NCBI GenBank assembly: GCA_022605405.1
Contig: JABYQQ010000004.1
Coordinates: 2,914,001 to 2,978,000 of the forward strand
From: Earliella scabrosa
Taxonomy: Eukaryota; Basidiomycota; Agaricomycetes; Polyporales; Polyporaceae
DNA: 64,000 bases
Direction of reading: 5' to 3'
Of the stretch, positions 1-10,961 are shown in pieces. Under the pieces are notes generated by a model. The model saw only the letters and a program-made list of their open reading frames with translations. It did not search any database and had not been told where the DNA came from. How positions within the stretch are numbered: position 1 is the first letter of the stretch; each line of letters begins with the position of its first letter. Both the position numbers and the translations under genes were made by a program.

Positions 1-1134
1 GCTCGTGCGGCGGACGTCGATCTTACGGTGGACGATTTCCAGGCGATTGCTGACAAGACACCCTACCTCGCTGACCTGAAGTGCGCACCCTATCCTCACT
101 CTGTTTGGCGACTCTCACGTCGATACCTCCCTTTACGCACAGACCATCTGGTAGATACGTCATGGAGGATCTGCATAACGTCGGGGGCATTCCCGCGTTG
201 CTCAAGTACCTCCTCAAGAACACGGATCTCATCGACGGTTCCCAGATGACTGTCACAGGGAAGACGCTTGCGGAGAACCTGGAAGACGTCCCCGAACTCG
301 ACTTCACGACGCAGGACGTCGTCCGTCCACTCAGTAACCCAATCAAAGCAACTGGCCATTTGATGATACTCCGCGGTAACCTGGCTCCGGACACGGCGGT
401 AGCTAAGATTACAGGCAAGGAAGGGCTGCGGTTCGAGGTGCGTCAGACTCAGACTCGAGTGCATCGCTTCGGGTTGATTGCTGAACATATGCACGATGTA
501 TAGGGTGTGGCCAAATGCTTCGACAGCATCCCGCCCTTCTTTACCGCACTCGAGAAGGGCGAGATCAAAGAGGGCATGGCTCTGATCTTCCGATACCAGG
601 GGCCAAAGGGCGCGCCCGGGATGCCTGAGGTGCGTAGATATGTCGTTGTTTGCATAGCGCCGTGTGTTCTGAGCCTAAGTCGCAGATGTTGAGCCAGACT
701 GCTGCGCTAATGGGTGCTGGTCTCGGTGGCAAAACTGCGCTCATCACCGATGGCCGTTTCTCTGGTGGCTCCCGCGGGTTCATCATTGGTAGGAAATTTG
801 AGTCCAGTGGGTTACAACCTTGTCCGGATGACTGACCCGCATCGCACTAGGTCATGTCGTCCCGGAGGCATTTGTTGGTGGACCTATCGCATTAGTCGAG
901 GACGGCGACAAAATTGTTATCGACACCGAAACACGCTCGATCACTTGGCTTGTCGAGGATGAAGAACAGAAGCGTCGTCGCGAGAAGTGGCAACCGCGCG
1001 AGTACAGGGAGAAGCGCGGCGTCTTATACAGATACGCTCGAGATGTCGCGGTGAGTCTAGTATGGAGTTGTTAGTGGTTGCGTGGCTGACGAGCCCGTGT
1101 ATAGCCAGCGAACGTTGGCGCGTACTGTGATTAA
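1..1134 (+). CDS. Dihydroxy-acid dehydratase (ILVD/EDD family), C-terminal part
   Basis: Six exons (1-80, 143-437, 504-629, 686-788, 851-1050, 1105-1134) join in phase; the 5' part lies outside the window. Seen: [26 protein letters not shown], an [14 protein letters not shown] loop and [13 protein letters not shown], the conserved segment carrying the active-site serine of the family, then [19 protein letters not shown]. Known: these enzymes are Fe-S proteins that dehydrate 2,3-dihydroxy acids in mitochondrial branched-chain amino-acid synthesis; the cluster cysteines would lie upstream and cannot be checked. The usual 'GxAxVF' segment reads [13 protein letters not shown] here, so a paralog acting on sugar acids, rather than the ILV3 ortholog itself, is possible. 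The last exon encodes only PANVGAYCD and the stop. Confidence 0.88.
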
Positions 1135-1878
1135 CAGATCCGAGTTGCGGCTGGCATGGGAAGCAATCTGTATGTACTCAGTCAATATCATGAAATCGAT
1201 CTCGCAAGCTTCTTGTTCAGCCGTACACTTTCAGGGCATTAGTTTCAAGGAGGTTCGAGAATCGTGTTCTGGTCAAACCAAATATACAGAACCTGCGGAA
1301 TCTCCCAGGCCCCGTCTGGTCCGAGTCTGATATCAGTTGTCGATAGATGGCTGAATGGTGAACAATCGCGGCGCACGATGCTCTAACTCATGCATTCATT
1401 TTCATCGGACATTGAACAGATGCACTGGACGGTTTCACACCGTACTATGTGAGCGATAGGGCGCATTGAACGGCATGTGGAGCATCAAGGGGGGCGAGTG
1501 TGACCATCGTTCGGAACACTCAGACCGAGCACAGGGCCGGAAAGTTTACTTTTTTCAGCTCGTGTTGACGGCACCAGCAGAATATGTTCCAATCGGAGTA
1601 TGCACAGTAAGTTGGATACCGGCGTGTCTCCCCAAGAAACCCCAAACATTCAGACGTCGGATGACTATGGATAGTACTGGTAAGAAGGCGGTAGCACGAT
1701 TCCCGTCGAGTCTGTGTCCATATCTTCGTCCGGATCGACCATGCGCCCGGGCGGGCCTCCGGCAAGGCGTACTCCTCCGTCGAACGACTGTCTCACCGGT
1801 TCGGCTGAAGGGTATGCCCAAGCGGGAAGCGTTGTGAAGGGTAGTATAGCCGATTGTTTAGCTGGAATGGGAGGGTGG
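1135..1878. other. Intergenic stretch between convergent genes
   Basis: The dehydratase (+) and the surface protein (-) converge here. Short open frames exist on both strands, but none has splice-compatible neighbours or a recognisable motif. I see no gene. Confidence 0.5.
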
Positions 1879-3389
1879 TCAGTCAAACGAGGAACTTCGC
1901 AGGACAACAGATGTATAGTACGCACTGGTGGGAGACTCAGACGGGCCATTTGCGGTGGTGTTCAAAGCACCGATAGTGGTATCGGATAGGAGCAGGCGCA
2001 TGGTTGGCTCGTCGCCATGGGCATTGTCGGCCGGGCTCGCGAGCTCTGTGCTGTCGATGGCGGATGGAGGGTTGACCTGCATGTCACGCTGCGAAGGAGA
2101 CAATGGACTAGGTGGCACCGAGTCTCGGCTTCCCTGACTAGCCGAGGTTGCGAACTTGGACTGGTAGAAAGAGACCGAGCTCTCCTGTGAAGCTGGTGTT
2201 TCTGGCCCATCTGTTGTACAAGGCATTGTAACCGATTCAATGATATCATCAGTGAGGAAGTTCTGACAGTCACGGGTACTGAGGCACGCACCAGGTACGT
2301 GTCGTCCGATGTGCCGCTCATGATAGCTCACTACATGTCGCTTCCGCCGGCGGCAGACGTACCACAACAGGAACGGAACAGATGCTAGAGCAAGGCCTCC
2401 GGCGGCGCAGGCAGGGCCAGCTATCAACCCAATGGAGGGTCCGTGCGCGTGATTGTCACCAACCGTACCCACAACTGTCGATGACAGGGAGTCGGAAGGG
2501 CCCGGGTCGGTAGAAGAGGAGGAGGGCCAGGCCAAACCAGTCTGAAGAGGGGACCCATCTGGGACCGATGCGGACACGATGGCTGAACTGTCGATGGATG
2601 AGAGTGGCGGCCACGGGATGGCGTCGGCGATGCTAGTAGTAGTGGATTGCTTCAAAGACGACGATAAGGAAGAGATGGAGGATGTCTGCGAGGATGTTCC
2701 CGGGGAAAGTGCATGCTGACTGGATTCCTCCGTTACAATGGTGGTGGTGGTAATGTCCCGTCGAGTCGTCACAGTAGTTATCAGTGTTGAGTCGAGAAGC
2801 CTGGAGTTGGCAGGGCCCACACCCGGCGGACTCGCAGCGTCATTCTGAACCCGGACATAATCGAACCAGAACTGTTTTCCGAGGTTTGTGATGGTCAAGA
2901 TGTGCTTTCCCGGCGGAAGTTGAGGGGATTCGTAGAATGGCTGGCGATATAGAGAGGTGGTCACAATGGGGTCAGGAGCGTAAATTGATGCAGGTCCATT
3001 GTCGACTGAATACGAGGATAGCATAGCGTATTCCCCTGGGGGAAACAACGCCCCAAACACAGTGATCCCTGTCCCTGAACCGAACCGTGAGGGCGGCCGG
3101 TGAGAACTGAACGCGAAGAAGACGTGTAAATATATTACTCACCGTTGAAATCGATTGTGCAGAATGCCCCGGAAATATCGCCATAGGACAATGTACCCAT
3201 CCAGTTCCGACCTTCCGGGTCATCGTCTGGATGAAAGAAGGTCCATGGACCAGTGTAACGGACTTGCGTGTTGCCTAGCCCATTGTCAATGATCGCAACC
3301 TGACCAGTATTGTCGCAGAAGCACACTGTAAAGACAGTAAAGAAGAGGCAGGTTCTCAAAAGGAGGGGATGACGGGCGGAGGGGCTCAT
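1879..3389 (-). CDS. Single-pass surface protein with jelly-roll-like ectodomain
   Basis: Two exons (3143-3389 and 1879-3074, 68-nt intron) give 480 aa. The start was chosen at the Met directly before a signal peptide (SPSARHPLLLRTCLFFTVFTVCF); an upstream in-frame Met at 3452 would put 21 extra residues before it. The ectodomain has GPWTFFHPDD, then FNGTGITVFGALFPPG across the splice and SYSVDNGP, a pattern common in basidiomycete proteins with a galactose-binding-like beta-sandwich. A Ser/Thr-rich stalk leads to one membrane helix (about IGLIAGPACAAGGLALASV) followed by RRRKRH as stop-transfer, and a cytoplasmic tail of about 150 residues. The topology is inferred from these segments. The function is unknown; a sensor or adhesion role is only a guess. 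Confidence 0.82.
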
Positions 3390-4735
3390 CGATAGGAATG
3401 TGGCCCGGATGGTAGGAGACAAGGATACACCTTTCCCATCGCACCCGCCCACACGTTCTTACTATATGCGATTCCTAACCATAAATGTTGCAGCGGTTCC
3501 TTGATAGCGCAACGTGACCATCCAGAGATCAACAGCACATCAAAGCATAACTGTGTGAGCGTTCCCGCGAATGACAGTCCTCTGCCCGAGAATGACTGGC
3601 ATAGAACAACGGATATTGTGGTCAGTCGATTAGATCCTTCCTATTATCTCCTCCGTGCTATTCTTGAGCCGGCGGCGCATGGGAGTCAGTGAGTCAAGCA
3701 TGCTGCATCCCGATCACGGACAAGTCGAACATCGAAGTGACTGTCCCGACTGAGATGGCAATGATCCCAGTGACGAAAATGTGGCAAGTTGACCGTACAC
3801 GGTGTGCCATCGAAAGCCACCGTGAATGTCTCTGCCGCCAAGGGGAGATGGGCTGGTGTTTGAAATCGACTTGAATGATCGTAGTAGGTGAAGTCAAGAA
3901 AGATGCATATCATGAGAAGAGAGGAGGTCAGATTCGAATGGGCGTCACCAAGGCACAAACAAGTTCGTGCTTTGACGCATCATGCCATTACGTTCCTGGA
4001 CACGAAAGTCTGTAAGTAGCACAGTAATGTCGCATCAGATTGGGGTGGGAGGGCTGACTAAACCGCGTGGCTTCGTGTTTCAGGTCGCTAGATATGGGTC
4101 TACGGCGCCCGGCAAGCACCGACGAACTTCGCACAAGTATCTACGGCAATCGAGTTGCAATCGAGTGTGTACTTACGACCACATCCTCAGGCTGCTCAAG
4201 ATGAATCCATCTCGATGTACTGTATGTCTCAACGCCCGTTCTCGAGTGTGACTGGAACAAAGGTTGAGGGAGCGGGAAATGGCCCTGATTTCCCGCGCGC
4301 TCGTAAGCCATTGTTCATATCGGATGCCAGTGGTGAGTCGCCTTTAGAGTGATTGTATCTACTACTATCAATCCAGGCGCAACGAAACCTTGCCGAAGTC
4401 ATTTGAGCGTATCCTGAAGGCTGATGCATGAATGCCTCAATCGTTGCAGACCGTGTCCAAGTCTGCCCGGAGGGCCCTTGTCATAAATACTACAGTTGCT
4501 GGAACAATTTAAGTAGTAGTTTGCGTCCATGTACGTTGCGGTTCCGATTCGAATTGAGGTAGCCGGCTCCATCACAGTGAAGGCTACTTGTTGTGGTCAA
4601 TAGCACCTGGTCCGCAGTGCGCACGATGATGCTTTGCGAGAGATCACAACTCAACTCTAACTTGAACTTGGCCTGCCAATCGGAACAGGCTGTAGCCCGG
4701 ATAAATACAAGAACCAGTGGCAGGTCCATATCTAC
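3390..4735. pseudogene. Mostly non-coding; probable relict of a related surface-protein gene at 3690-3960 (-)
   Basis: On the minus strand around 3760-3890 the frame reads FTYYDHSSRF... ETFTVAFDGT, which resembles the ectodomain core (xFxGTxxxVYG) of the neighbouring gene at 1879-3389. After 'FDGT' the matching continuation (VYGQLATFSSLG) is in a different frame, and no signal peptide or stalk can be joined to it. I read it as a decayed tandem duplicate. The rest of the stretch shows nothing I can support as a gene. Confidence 0.32.
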
Positions 4736-5438
4736 TCAGAGGAAGAAAGCACAGAGCAAGGCGGCAACACCGACAGCAGAGCTAATTGACGACATCGCCT
4801 TCCCCGCACCGTTGTCGTCCTCGGTGCCAGTGGGCGTAGGCGTGCCCGTCGGCATCGTCGGGTTGGATCCTGAAGGTGTGGGTTCCAATGAATTTCCAGA
4901 CTCCGACGGAGCTCCAGTCTGGGCAGCCTGCACAACGAATCCGGTTGCGGGCTCCTCCGTAGTGACGGTGATCAAGCCCACGTCCTCTAGCAAGGCGACG
5001 ACCGTGCACAACGCGACACCGTTGTCGATCCCGCAATCCGCTGAAGCAAATTCGTGCACGAGGTGCGCTTCAGTGGGTCCGGCAACAAGTGTCGCTGCAT
5101 TTCATCGAAAGATCAGCCGTAGGATCCTGGCATTGTGCGACTGGGGAGAAATACGCGCACCGGTGCCGACGTCGGTGGGAACTTCCGTGAAGGTTCCGCT
5201 CGCCACTCCCGGAGCGAGCCTCCAGGTAGTGCGTCCCTGGTCGTCTACGCCTTCGACATCCGCAGTGATGGGTTCGGGGTCGGTTCCAGGGATGTAAAGG
5301 GTTACCTGTGCAGTAACGACTATGGCCATTGGCAGACATATCAGAACTTCGATTATGAGACACCAAAGACCTTGGGAACTAACCAGAGGCGTAGACAGCG
5401 AGGATTGCAGCGATAGCGCCAAACTTCATCGTGTTCAT
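4736..5438 (-). CDS. Secreted, probably GPI-anchored small protein
   Basis: Three exons (5384-5438, 5161-5319, 4736-5094) give 190 aa. The first joins in phase to give a clean signal peptide, MKFGAIAAILAVYASVVTAQ; a second Met three codons upstream (5438) is equally usable. The mature part begins VTLYIPGTDPEPITADV and is followed by a Thr/Pro/Ser-rich segment (TPSGSNPTMPTGTPTPTGT). The C-terminus has a small-residue site (AGKAMSSISSA) and a hydrophobic tail (VGVAALLCAFFL) ending at the stop, the usual form of a GPI-attachment signal. This architecture is frequent among abundant secreted cell-wall proteins of Agaricomycetes. The role is unknown. Confidence 0.85.
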
Positions 5439-5863
5439 CGACTCGAGGGATGGTTACCGAGCTGAAGGAAAAGACGGCGCTGTCGGGGGAACGAATGAAG
5501 AATGAAGGCGTTGGAAAAGAATGTAGACGTTGCACGCAAGCTCAGCAGCTTTTAAGCAATATCATGATGGACCTCCGATCGCGTGGACGGCCGGAAATTG
5601 AATAACAAACCGCTAAAGGCACCAAGCTGAAATTGGCGTAAAGACTTGCACAGGTGTCAGGTAGGCTTCCAAACCTGATCGGCACTTACGGACAGGTGGC
5701 CAGCTACATATACTTAAGGAATACAGTTATGCACGCGGAGAAGTTGGGTGCCTCCTCCGCGTGCATACTACATCCTGATAGCATGGCACGCACACGGAGC
5801 TATGCTACAACCAGTGTTAGTTATGGTTAGAGAAGTCCGCGTTCATGAGACCTGAGTACTCAC
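5439..5863. other. Intergenic stretch upstream of the GPI protein, with a 13-bp hairpin
   Basis: No gene is visible. A perfect 13-bp inverted repeat (TATGCACGCGGAG, 5728-5740, against 5755-5767) with a 14-nt loop lies just outside the transposon cluster. The 8-bp target duplication of the nested element (GTACTCAC) ends at 5863. Confidence 0.5.
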
Positions 5864-6125
5864 TAGGCATTGGCGTGGGTCCGGGTAACCCGATGCGGGT
5901 ATGGGACTAGAGACCGTCACGAGTATTGAACACCTGCGAGTATCCGCGGGTCATCTGCCGTCGGACCTGCAGGTACCGTACCCACGGGTATGGGTCACCC
6001 GTGGGAAACAGGTATGTACGGATGCGGGTCGTAGGGTTTCCAGCACACGGGTAACCTGCCGAGTATCTGCCATACTGACGGAACACAATTCAATTTGAGA
6101 CTACATGGTGGGTGATATATCAACG

Positions 6126-9100
6126 CTACTCTATCGTAATGATCTGAGGCTCCTTCCCCTTCTTCGAGCGGGTCTTCTTGTCGCGGAACAACTGCACAAT
6201 GTCAGCCTCGGGGACCAGCCCTGGAACCCGCAGCCACCCGTTGAGGACACACGCTGCCCGAGTGGAGTCATCTGACAAGTTGTGCCGCCGTTTGGACACA
6301 GTCAGTCCTCCATGAGAGAACGACCGCTCAATGTCCACGGAAGCAGCTGACGGCCGGATAAGGACTGATCAGTATGGTAAACAGAAGACGGACTCGCAAT
6401 GACGTACCGGGAGAGGACAGTATGTCCAGCGCCATCCGCGCCAACGGATTCTGTACCTTCGTGTCCTTCTCGCCCTTCGAACGGTTGAGCGAGTGCCAGT
6501 ATGCGATGGGGTCCTGGACGCCCGGGACGGGGGGGCTGTTCAGGTACAGCTCAAGAGCGTCCGAGGAGTCGCTGTCATCGTAGTTGTCCAGGCGGGCGAA
6601 GAGCGGCGTGTCCTGTGGGACTGTGAGTGATAGCGCACCACGCCGGACGCTCGAACGTACCTCAGCCGACCCAGTCGAGGGCGCCGCACAGGTTGGAGAG
6701 GTCGTCTTATACCGTTTCCACTCGGTGCGGATCAGCTTGAGGGCTGCGTCAATCCAAGCCTCCGGCCAGTCTTCGCGCTTGAAGTATTGGGTCTTGAGAC
6801 GCGGATGCATAACTGCAACAGAGGTCAGGCGACGGAGGTCAGGCGACGGAGAAGTACGTGAGTATGGTAGATACTCACTGATGGCACAGCGGTACATGAT
6901 GGAGTCGTCGGTCTTGGCATAGTACTTGTTCAGAACCTCGCGTGCAAGCCGGCATGCAGCGCGAATGGGAGCCGCGAGAGTGTAGTCGGTGGACTTGTCC
7001 TTGAGCATGCCGTCCAGAATGTCCATGATGGGAATGACCTGATAGAGCAACGGCGTCTCCGATTGAGACATACGCTTCGTGGCGGCAAGGAAGTGCTACA
7101 ACGTGGCACTATGTCAGCAATGAGATTGAACGGCCGTCAGAGCACGCACATTGAGGATAGGCTCAAGTTGACGTAGAAGGGCCCATTCGTGCGACGTCAG
7201 CTTGAATCTACGGAGACGTGCACTGCGTGGGCCCGAGTGCTTCGGCATGACGACAAGGGCATCGAGGGCGCCGCTCAGATGAATGGCCCGTTTTAAAGTC
7301 ATGGCGACACTGTTCCATCGTGTAGGAACAGACCGGACGACGTTACGAGGCTCGATGCCATTCTTGATGCAGAGGTCGTGGAGGTCCTTACGTAGCGTCG
7401 GGCTGTGGAATATACGCTTGGTAAGACCGTGTATCTAAAGGATGTGCAGCGAAAGTTAATCGGTGGTTTCAATGACGAGCTGCAACCGAGAGACTGACCT
7501 TTGCGAGAGACAAGCGACACACGCTTCGCTCGGCATCCGTTAGCGGGGCGACCTCTTCAGCGAGCTTGTTGATGGCAGCTGCGTCGCTGGCCTCGCGTGC
7601 GTCGTCCAGCTCGAACTCGTCTTCTCCAGCATCGTCGCCATCACCCTCACCCTGCTCCTCCTGAGCTGTCTCACCCTCGTCGCCCTCATTATCCTCGTCC
7701 TCGAAGTCGTCCTCATCATCACTGGCGACAGAGTCGTTGTCGTAGTCGTACTGCTGACTCTCACTAGCCGGCGTGTCATCCTCGTTCTCGTCATCGGAGT
7801 TTGTCCCAAGCGCGAGACCCTGCGAGTTGCCCCGACGCTTCTTCGTCGTCCGGCTGAACGGCTGAAGCAAGGCCTGGGTTGCAACGGTTCAGCTGAGAAG
7901 ATGTGAGCGGATCGGAACGCACATACCTTCACACACAAGTTGAAGATGTGGCAGAGGCAGCGTACACGGGTATGGGATCCTGCAGGGCCGCGGAGGAGAC
8001 TTTCGAGCGACGCAATCATTGTGTCGTTGTTGGAGGCGTTGTCCGCTACAAGACCGTACACCTAGAGTGGGCAGAGTCAGCGAGAGAGAGCAAGAGCAAT
8101 GACGCGCGCGACGCGCGTAGAGGTATGTGAGAGTGGTGAGGCTTACCTTGTCGGCGATGCCAAACGACTCGAGGCAGCTGAGGAGCTCGTCGGCCAGATA
8201 CTCGCCGGTGTGACTTGCATGCAGCCTTGTTCCTGGTCAGTGCACCGCCAGAGCAGAACGATGGGAAACTTACCTGATGTAGTCAAGTACGAGACTTCGC
8301 AGCTGCCCCTCTTCCTCAAACGTGACCACGACGCCGAGGAACGACAGAACATTTGGCGCAGTCCACCCATCGAAGACGACGTGGATGGCCGCCGGCTGAG
8401 CCTGCAAGTATGCAGCAATCTTCTTCTTCGACACCTGGTAGACCTCCTTCACGTCCCGCGAGACCGTGGATGCGGAGGGGGTCTCGACCTTCGCGTACAG
8501 CATCTTGAAGATACGCAGCAGGGGCTCATCCTCGATAATCGAGAATGGGCGATGGCACGTTGTGACCCACATCGTAACGAGGTATCGCAGCTCCTCCTTG
8601 TCGTACGATGACCCGTGGGCGAAGTCCGCGATAGACTGAGACCCTGGAGGAGGCTTGGGGTTGCATGCCTTGACGTGCCCGCCCAGATTGCTGGTCGAGT
8701 TGTCGGAGCGGATGCGCGTGACGTATTGGTCTGGGTGTCTGCGCAAGAGGTTAGCAGACGAAGGCGACCGTGCAGTAGAGAAGGACTACATACTTGCGAC
8801 AGATGAACTTGTAGCGCACAACGTTCTTGTCATCGGAGTCGACGACGATCGTAGGAGGCATCCGGAAGTGGTCGTAAATCTCAGCATGCCATGACTGCAT
8901 CTGAGAGGCTGTAGAAATCACCAATTCAGTTAGTTGACAGCATGCCAACCACGCCGTGACGCACTTAGGACCTCCTCTGGGGTTCGATTCGCTGTGTCGA
9001 ACCGCTCCTCAAACGTCCGCTTGCGTTTCGTGGGGGGTGGCTGGGTTGAGGCGGCCTGAGACGAGGTTGCAACAGCGGCTGGTGTCTCGCTGCCTGTGGC

Positions 9101-9151
9101 AGACGGCGTAGGAGAAGGGGAACGAGCCCGCTTGCGACCCTTCTTCGCCAT
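6126..9151 (-). CDS. hAT transposase, left copy (811 aa)
   Basis: This is the mirror of the gene at 13219-16244; the 11 exons map by x = 22370 - y. All frames and splice sites are preserved, and the single difference leaves the protein unchanged. See the right copy for the domain description. Exons on this strand: 8965-9151, 8794-8908, 8274-8738, 8147-8225, 7927-8061, 7499-7873, 7150-7434, 6879-7095, 6661-6812, 6408-6612, 6126-6346. Confidence 0.92.
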
Positions 9152-9819
9152 GCGCGCGAGTGTCGATGTATGAGAGTCGAAAGGAAGCAAGTGTAGGCGG
9201 AGCACAAGAGGGGGCGTGTCTGAGCAGTAGAGCTAGGAAACATCGTCGCTTATGTAGGCAAGTGAGCTGGATTGTTGCTGAGGCCGGCAAGGAGTAGCAA
9301 AGGGTCCACGGGAGGAGGTGCGAGCCTATCCATTACGCGCTGCTGTCCACGCGAAAGACCTTGGGCGTCTATTGGCTTTGTTTGCCCGCGTTATGCTCCG
9401 GCGGCTTTTCTATTCGTCCTTCTTGACTCTTGTCTACCAGCATCCTTCGGCTCTAGCTACACATTCGACCTCTAGGGCGCCGGCTTTCTCAGCAGCACCG
9501 TTCCTGGCAGCCAGCTTTTACACGACCACATCCATCTCGTGTCGACAACAAACACGCGTCATCGGCGTGGAGATAGCAAAGCCATCTCTCGAGGATCGTC
9601 CATCCGAGAGTGGTCGCAGAGCTCCTAGCAAGGTACGTTCAATTGTGCAAGCAAAGTCACTGTGGCCGCGACTAACTTTGCTTTGTAGGCGTCGTCAATA
9701 GTGGCCCCTTGTCATTGCCCGGGAACCAACACGGTACGTCAGAATATTTAAGTCGTTGCCACGCTTCGTGCTGACCATTCCACCGTCTCTAAACACAACT
9801 CCATCGAATCTCTATCACA
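9152..9819. promoter_or_regulatory. Divergent promoter region of the hAT element (left copy)
   Basis: These 668 bp lie between the divergent transposase and small gene. A TATA-like TATTTAAG at 9745-9752 sits 68 bp before the small gene's ATG and is followed by a C/T-rich stretch. An open plus-strand frame from 9318 runs into two consensus donor sites (gtacgt after 9630 and after 9733) with a tttgtag acceptor between them. A spliced leader or a third small transcript is therefore possible, but I cannot show one. Confidence 0.5.
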
Positions 9820-10323
9820 ATGCCTACCACCGTCGACTTCCACACGCTCCCTCTCAACGACTTGCTTGAACGTGCTGCAGTCCTCATCGCACGCGAACCC
9901 CAGCCCGACGTCGCCCACATCATCAACGCCATCGCCCAGACGTGCTACCAGCACCCCGCTTTCCTCGAACTCCCTCCTTTCCAGCAGGAGCTGGTGCTCG
10001 AATGGCTAGGCGATCGCATCGCGGTAAGTCTGTTGCAGTATACGCATGTCCTTCCGCCGCTAACATGTTCACTGGTCTCGCAGTTGGCAGCGTGGCGTAT
10101 TCGTCAAGAGCGGCGGATCGCTCGCCTCGCCCGCTTGGGTGATCCTTGGTGCACGCCGCAGGGGCAGACCATGTACTTTGGAGTGGGCTCGAACGACGAG
10201 GGTCACGAGGTGGCTAACGCGGCAGACGATGACGAGGAGGTTGGCTGTGAGGTTCTCTTCGAGGAGGATGACGCCGGCGAGGACGAGATGGCAGACCTTC
10301 CCGAGCTTGTTGACGACATGTAG
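9820..10323 (+). CDS. Accessory protein of the hAT element, left copy (147 aa)
   Basis: Two exons (9820-10023, 10084-10323) with a 60-nt gtaagt...cgcag intron. The ATG has a good context (tcacaATGcc). The N-terminal half looks like a compact helical domain (TLPLNDLLERAAVLIAREP, FLELPPFQQELVLEWLGDRI), followed by a basic patch (WRIRQERRIARLARLGDPW). The last 45 residues are strongly acidic (DDDEEVGCEVLFEEDDAGED). There is no signal peptide, membrane segment or known motif. It lies inside the element's termini, divergent from the transposase, and is identical in the other copy. Most hAT elements carry only a transposase gene, so this is either a captured host gene or an element-specific helper. 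I do not recognise the family. Confidence 0.75.
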   Translation: MPTTVDFHTLPLNDLLERAAVLIAREPQPDVAHIINAIAQTCYQHPAFLELPPFQQELVLEWLGDRIAVSLLQYTHVLPPLTCSLVSQLAAWRIRQERRIARLARLGDPWCTPQGQTMYFGVGSNDEGHEVANAADDDEEVGCEVLFEEDDAGEDEMADLPELVDDM

Positions 10324-10611
10324 ATGTAACGCTTAGCCTCAGGCTGTCACTTTCACAATGTGTGATGTATTGTATTCTCGACTTGACTGTATGTATGACA
10401 TATGGCAAGTACTTGTGGGTATCCGCCGGTTACCTACGGGTTCGCAAAACTCGCGGATGGGCCTGTCACCCGCAAGTACCTGTCCTGCAGGTACGGGTTA
10501 CCTGTCGGTCATACCCGTGCAGATCCAGGTCCCATATTTGAAATTTGGCTACCCGCGGGTACGGATACGGGTACATCCGCGGATGTACTCGTGACGGTCT
10601 CTATATGGGAC

Positions 10612-10953
10612 CCGTACCCGTGCGGGTCCGGGTGCGGGTCACTGATGTCATACCCGTGACAGACCCGAGACCTGCTGGCCGGGTTTTGGTACTCAAAATT
10701 TATGGCAGTTAGTACTATTATACGCAATTTACATGTCCTAGTCCATTCTTAAACATGTCTTTAAGGTTCTATTGGAGTCACAGATACAATATACAATTGT
10801 ATACTAGGCTAGACACTCGTATGTTATACAGACCCGTATTTAGGCGCCCATACCCGCGCCAAACCCGACCCGATCTCACGGGTATGGGTTTGTGTCGGGT
10901 ATGGGTCCGGGTTGGGCCCCTGATACCCGCGGGTATACCCGCGCCAATGCCTA
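10612..10953. repeat. Right-hand remainder of the split non-autonomous element
   Basis: Repeated CGGGT/ACCCG words occur in both orientations (for example 10613-10660 and 10850-10945), with an A/T-rich centre near 10690-10840. The segment ends in the inverted terminus CCAATGCCTA at 10953. No coding capacity is visible. Confidence 0.7.
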
Positions 10954-10961
10954 GTACTCAC

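Larger units (their letters stand above)
5908..10603 (-). mobile_element. hAT transposon, left copy (4,696 bp)
   Basis: Both ends carry the inverted repeat TAGAGACCGTCACGAGTA. The direct repeat TATGGGAC at 5900-5907 and 10604-10611 is the 8-bp target-site duplication. Every position x pairs with 22370 - x in the right copy with no indel. The only difference I noticed is 9068 (paired with 13302), at a synonymous third codon position of the transposase. The element carries two divergent genes: the transposase on the minus strand and a small gene on the plus strand. Its subterminal 200 bp at each end are rich in CGGGT/ACCCG motifs, as expected of transposase-binding arrays. Confidence 0.95.
5864..10953. 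mobile_element. Non-autonomous hAT-like element (about 386 bp), split by the left hAT copy
   Basis: The termini are TAGGCATTGGCGTGGGT at 5864 and its near-perfect inverse ending at 10953. The 8-bp direct repeat GTACTCAC flanks the pair at 5856-5863 and 10954-10961. Without the 4,696-bp insertion and its extra target duplication, 44 + 342 bp remain, with no coding potential and many copies of (A)CCCG / CGGGT motifs near both ends. An 8-bp duplication and short terminal inverted repeats are hallmarks of hAT elements and their MITEs. Because the larger element lies inside it, this one inserted first. Confidence 0.85.

Noticed and set aside
6374..6922. Plus-strand open frames across the left transposase
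   Set aside because: They are exact antisense shadows of transposase exons.
9318..9701. Third gene in the hAT element
   Set aside because: The frame is open and has consensus splice sites, but it occupies the divergent promoter and no downstream exon can be chosen; kept only as a possible leader.
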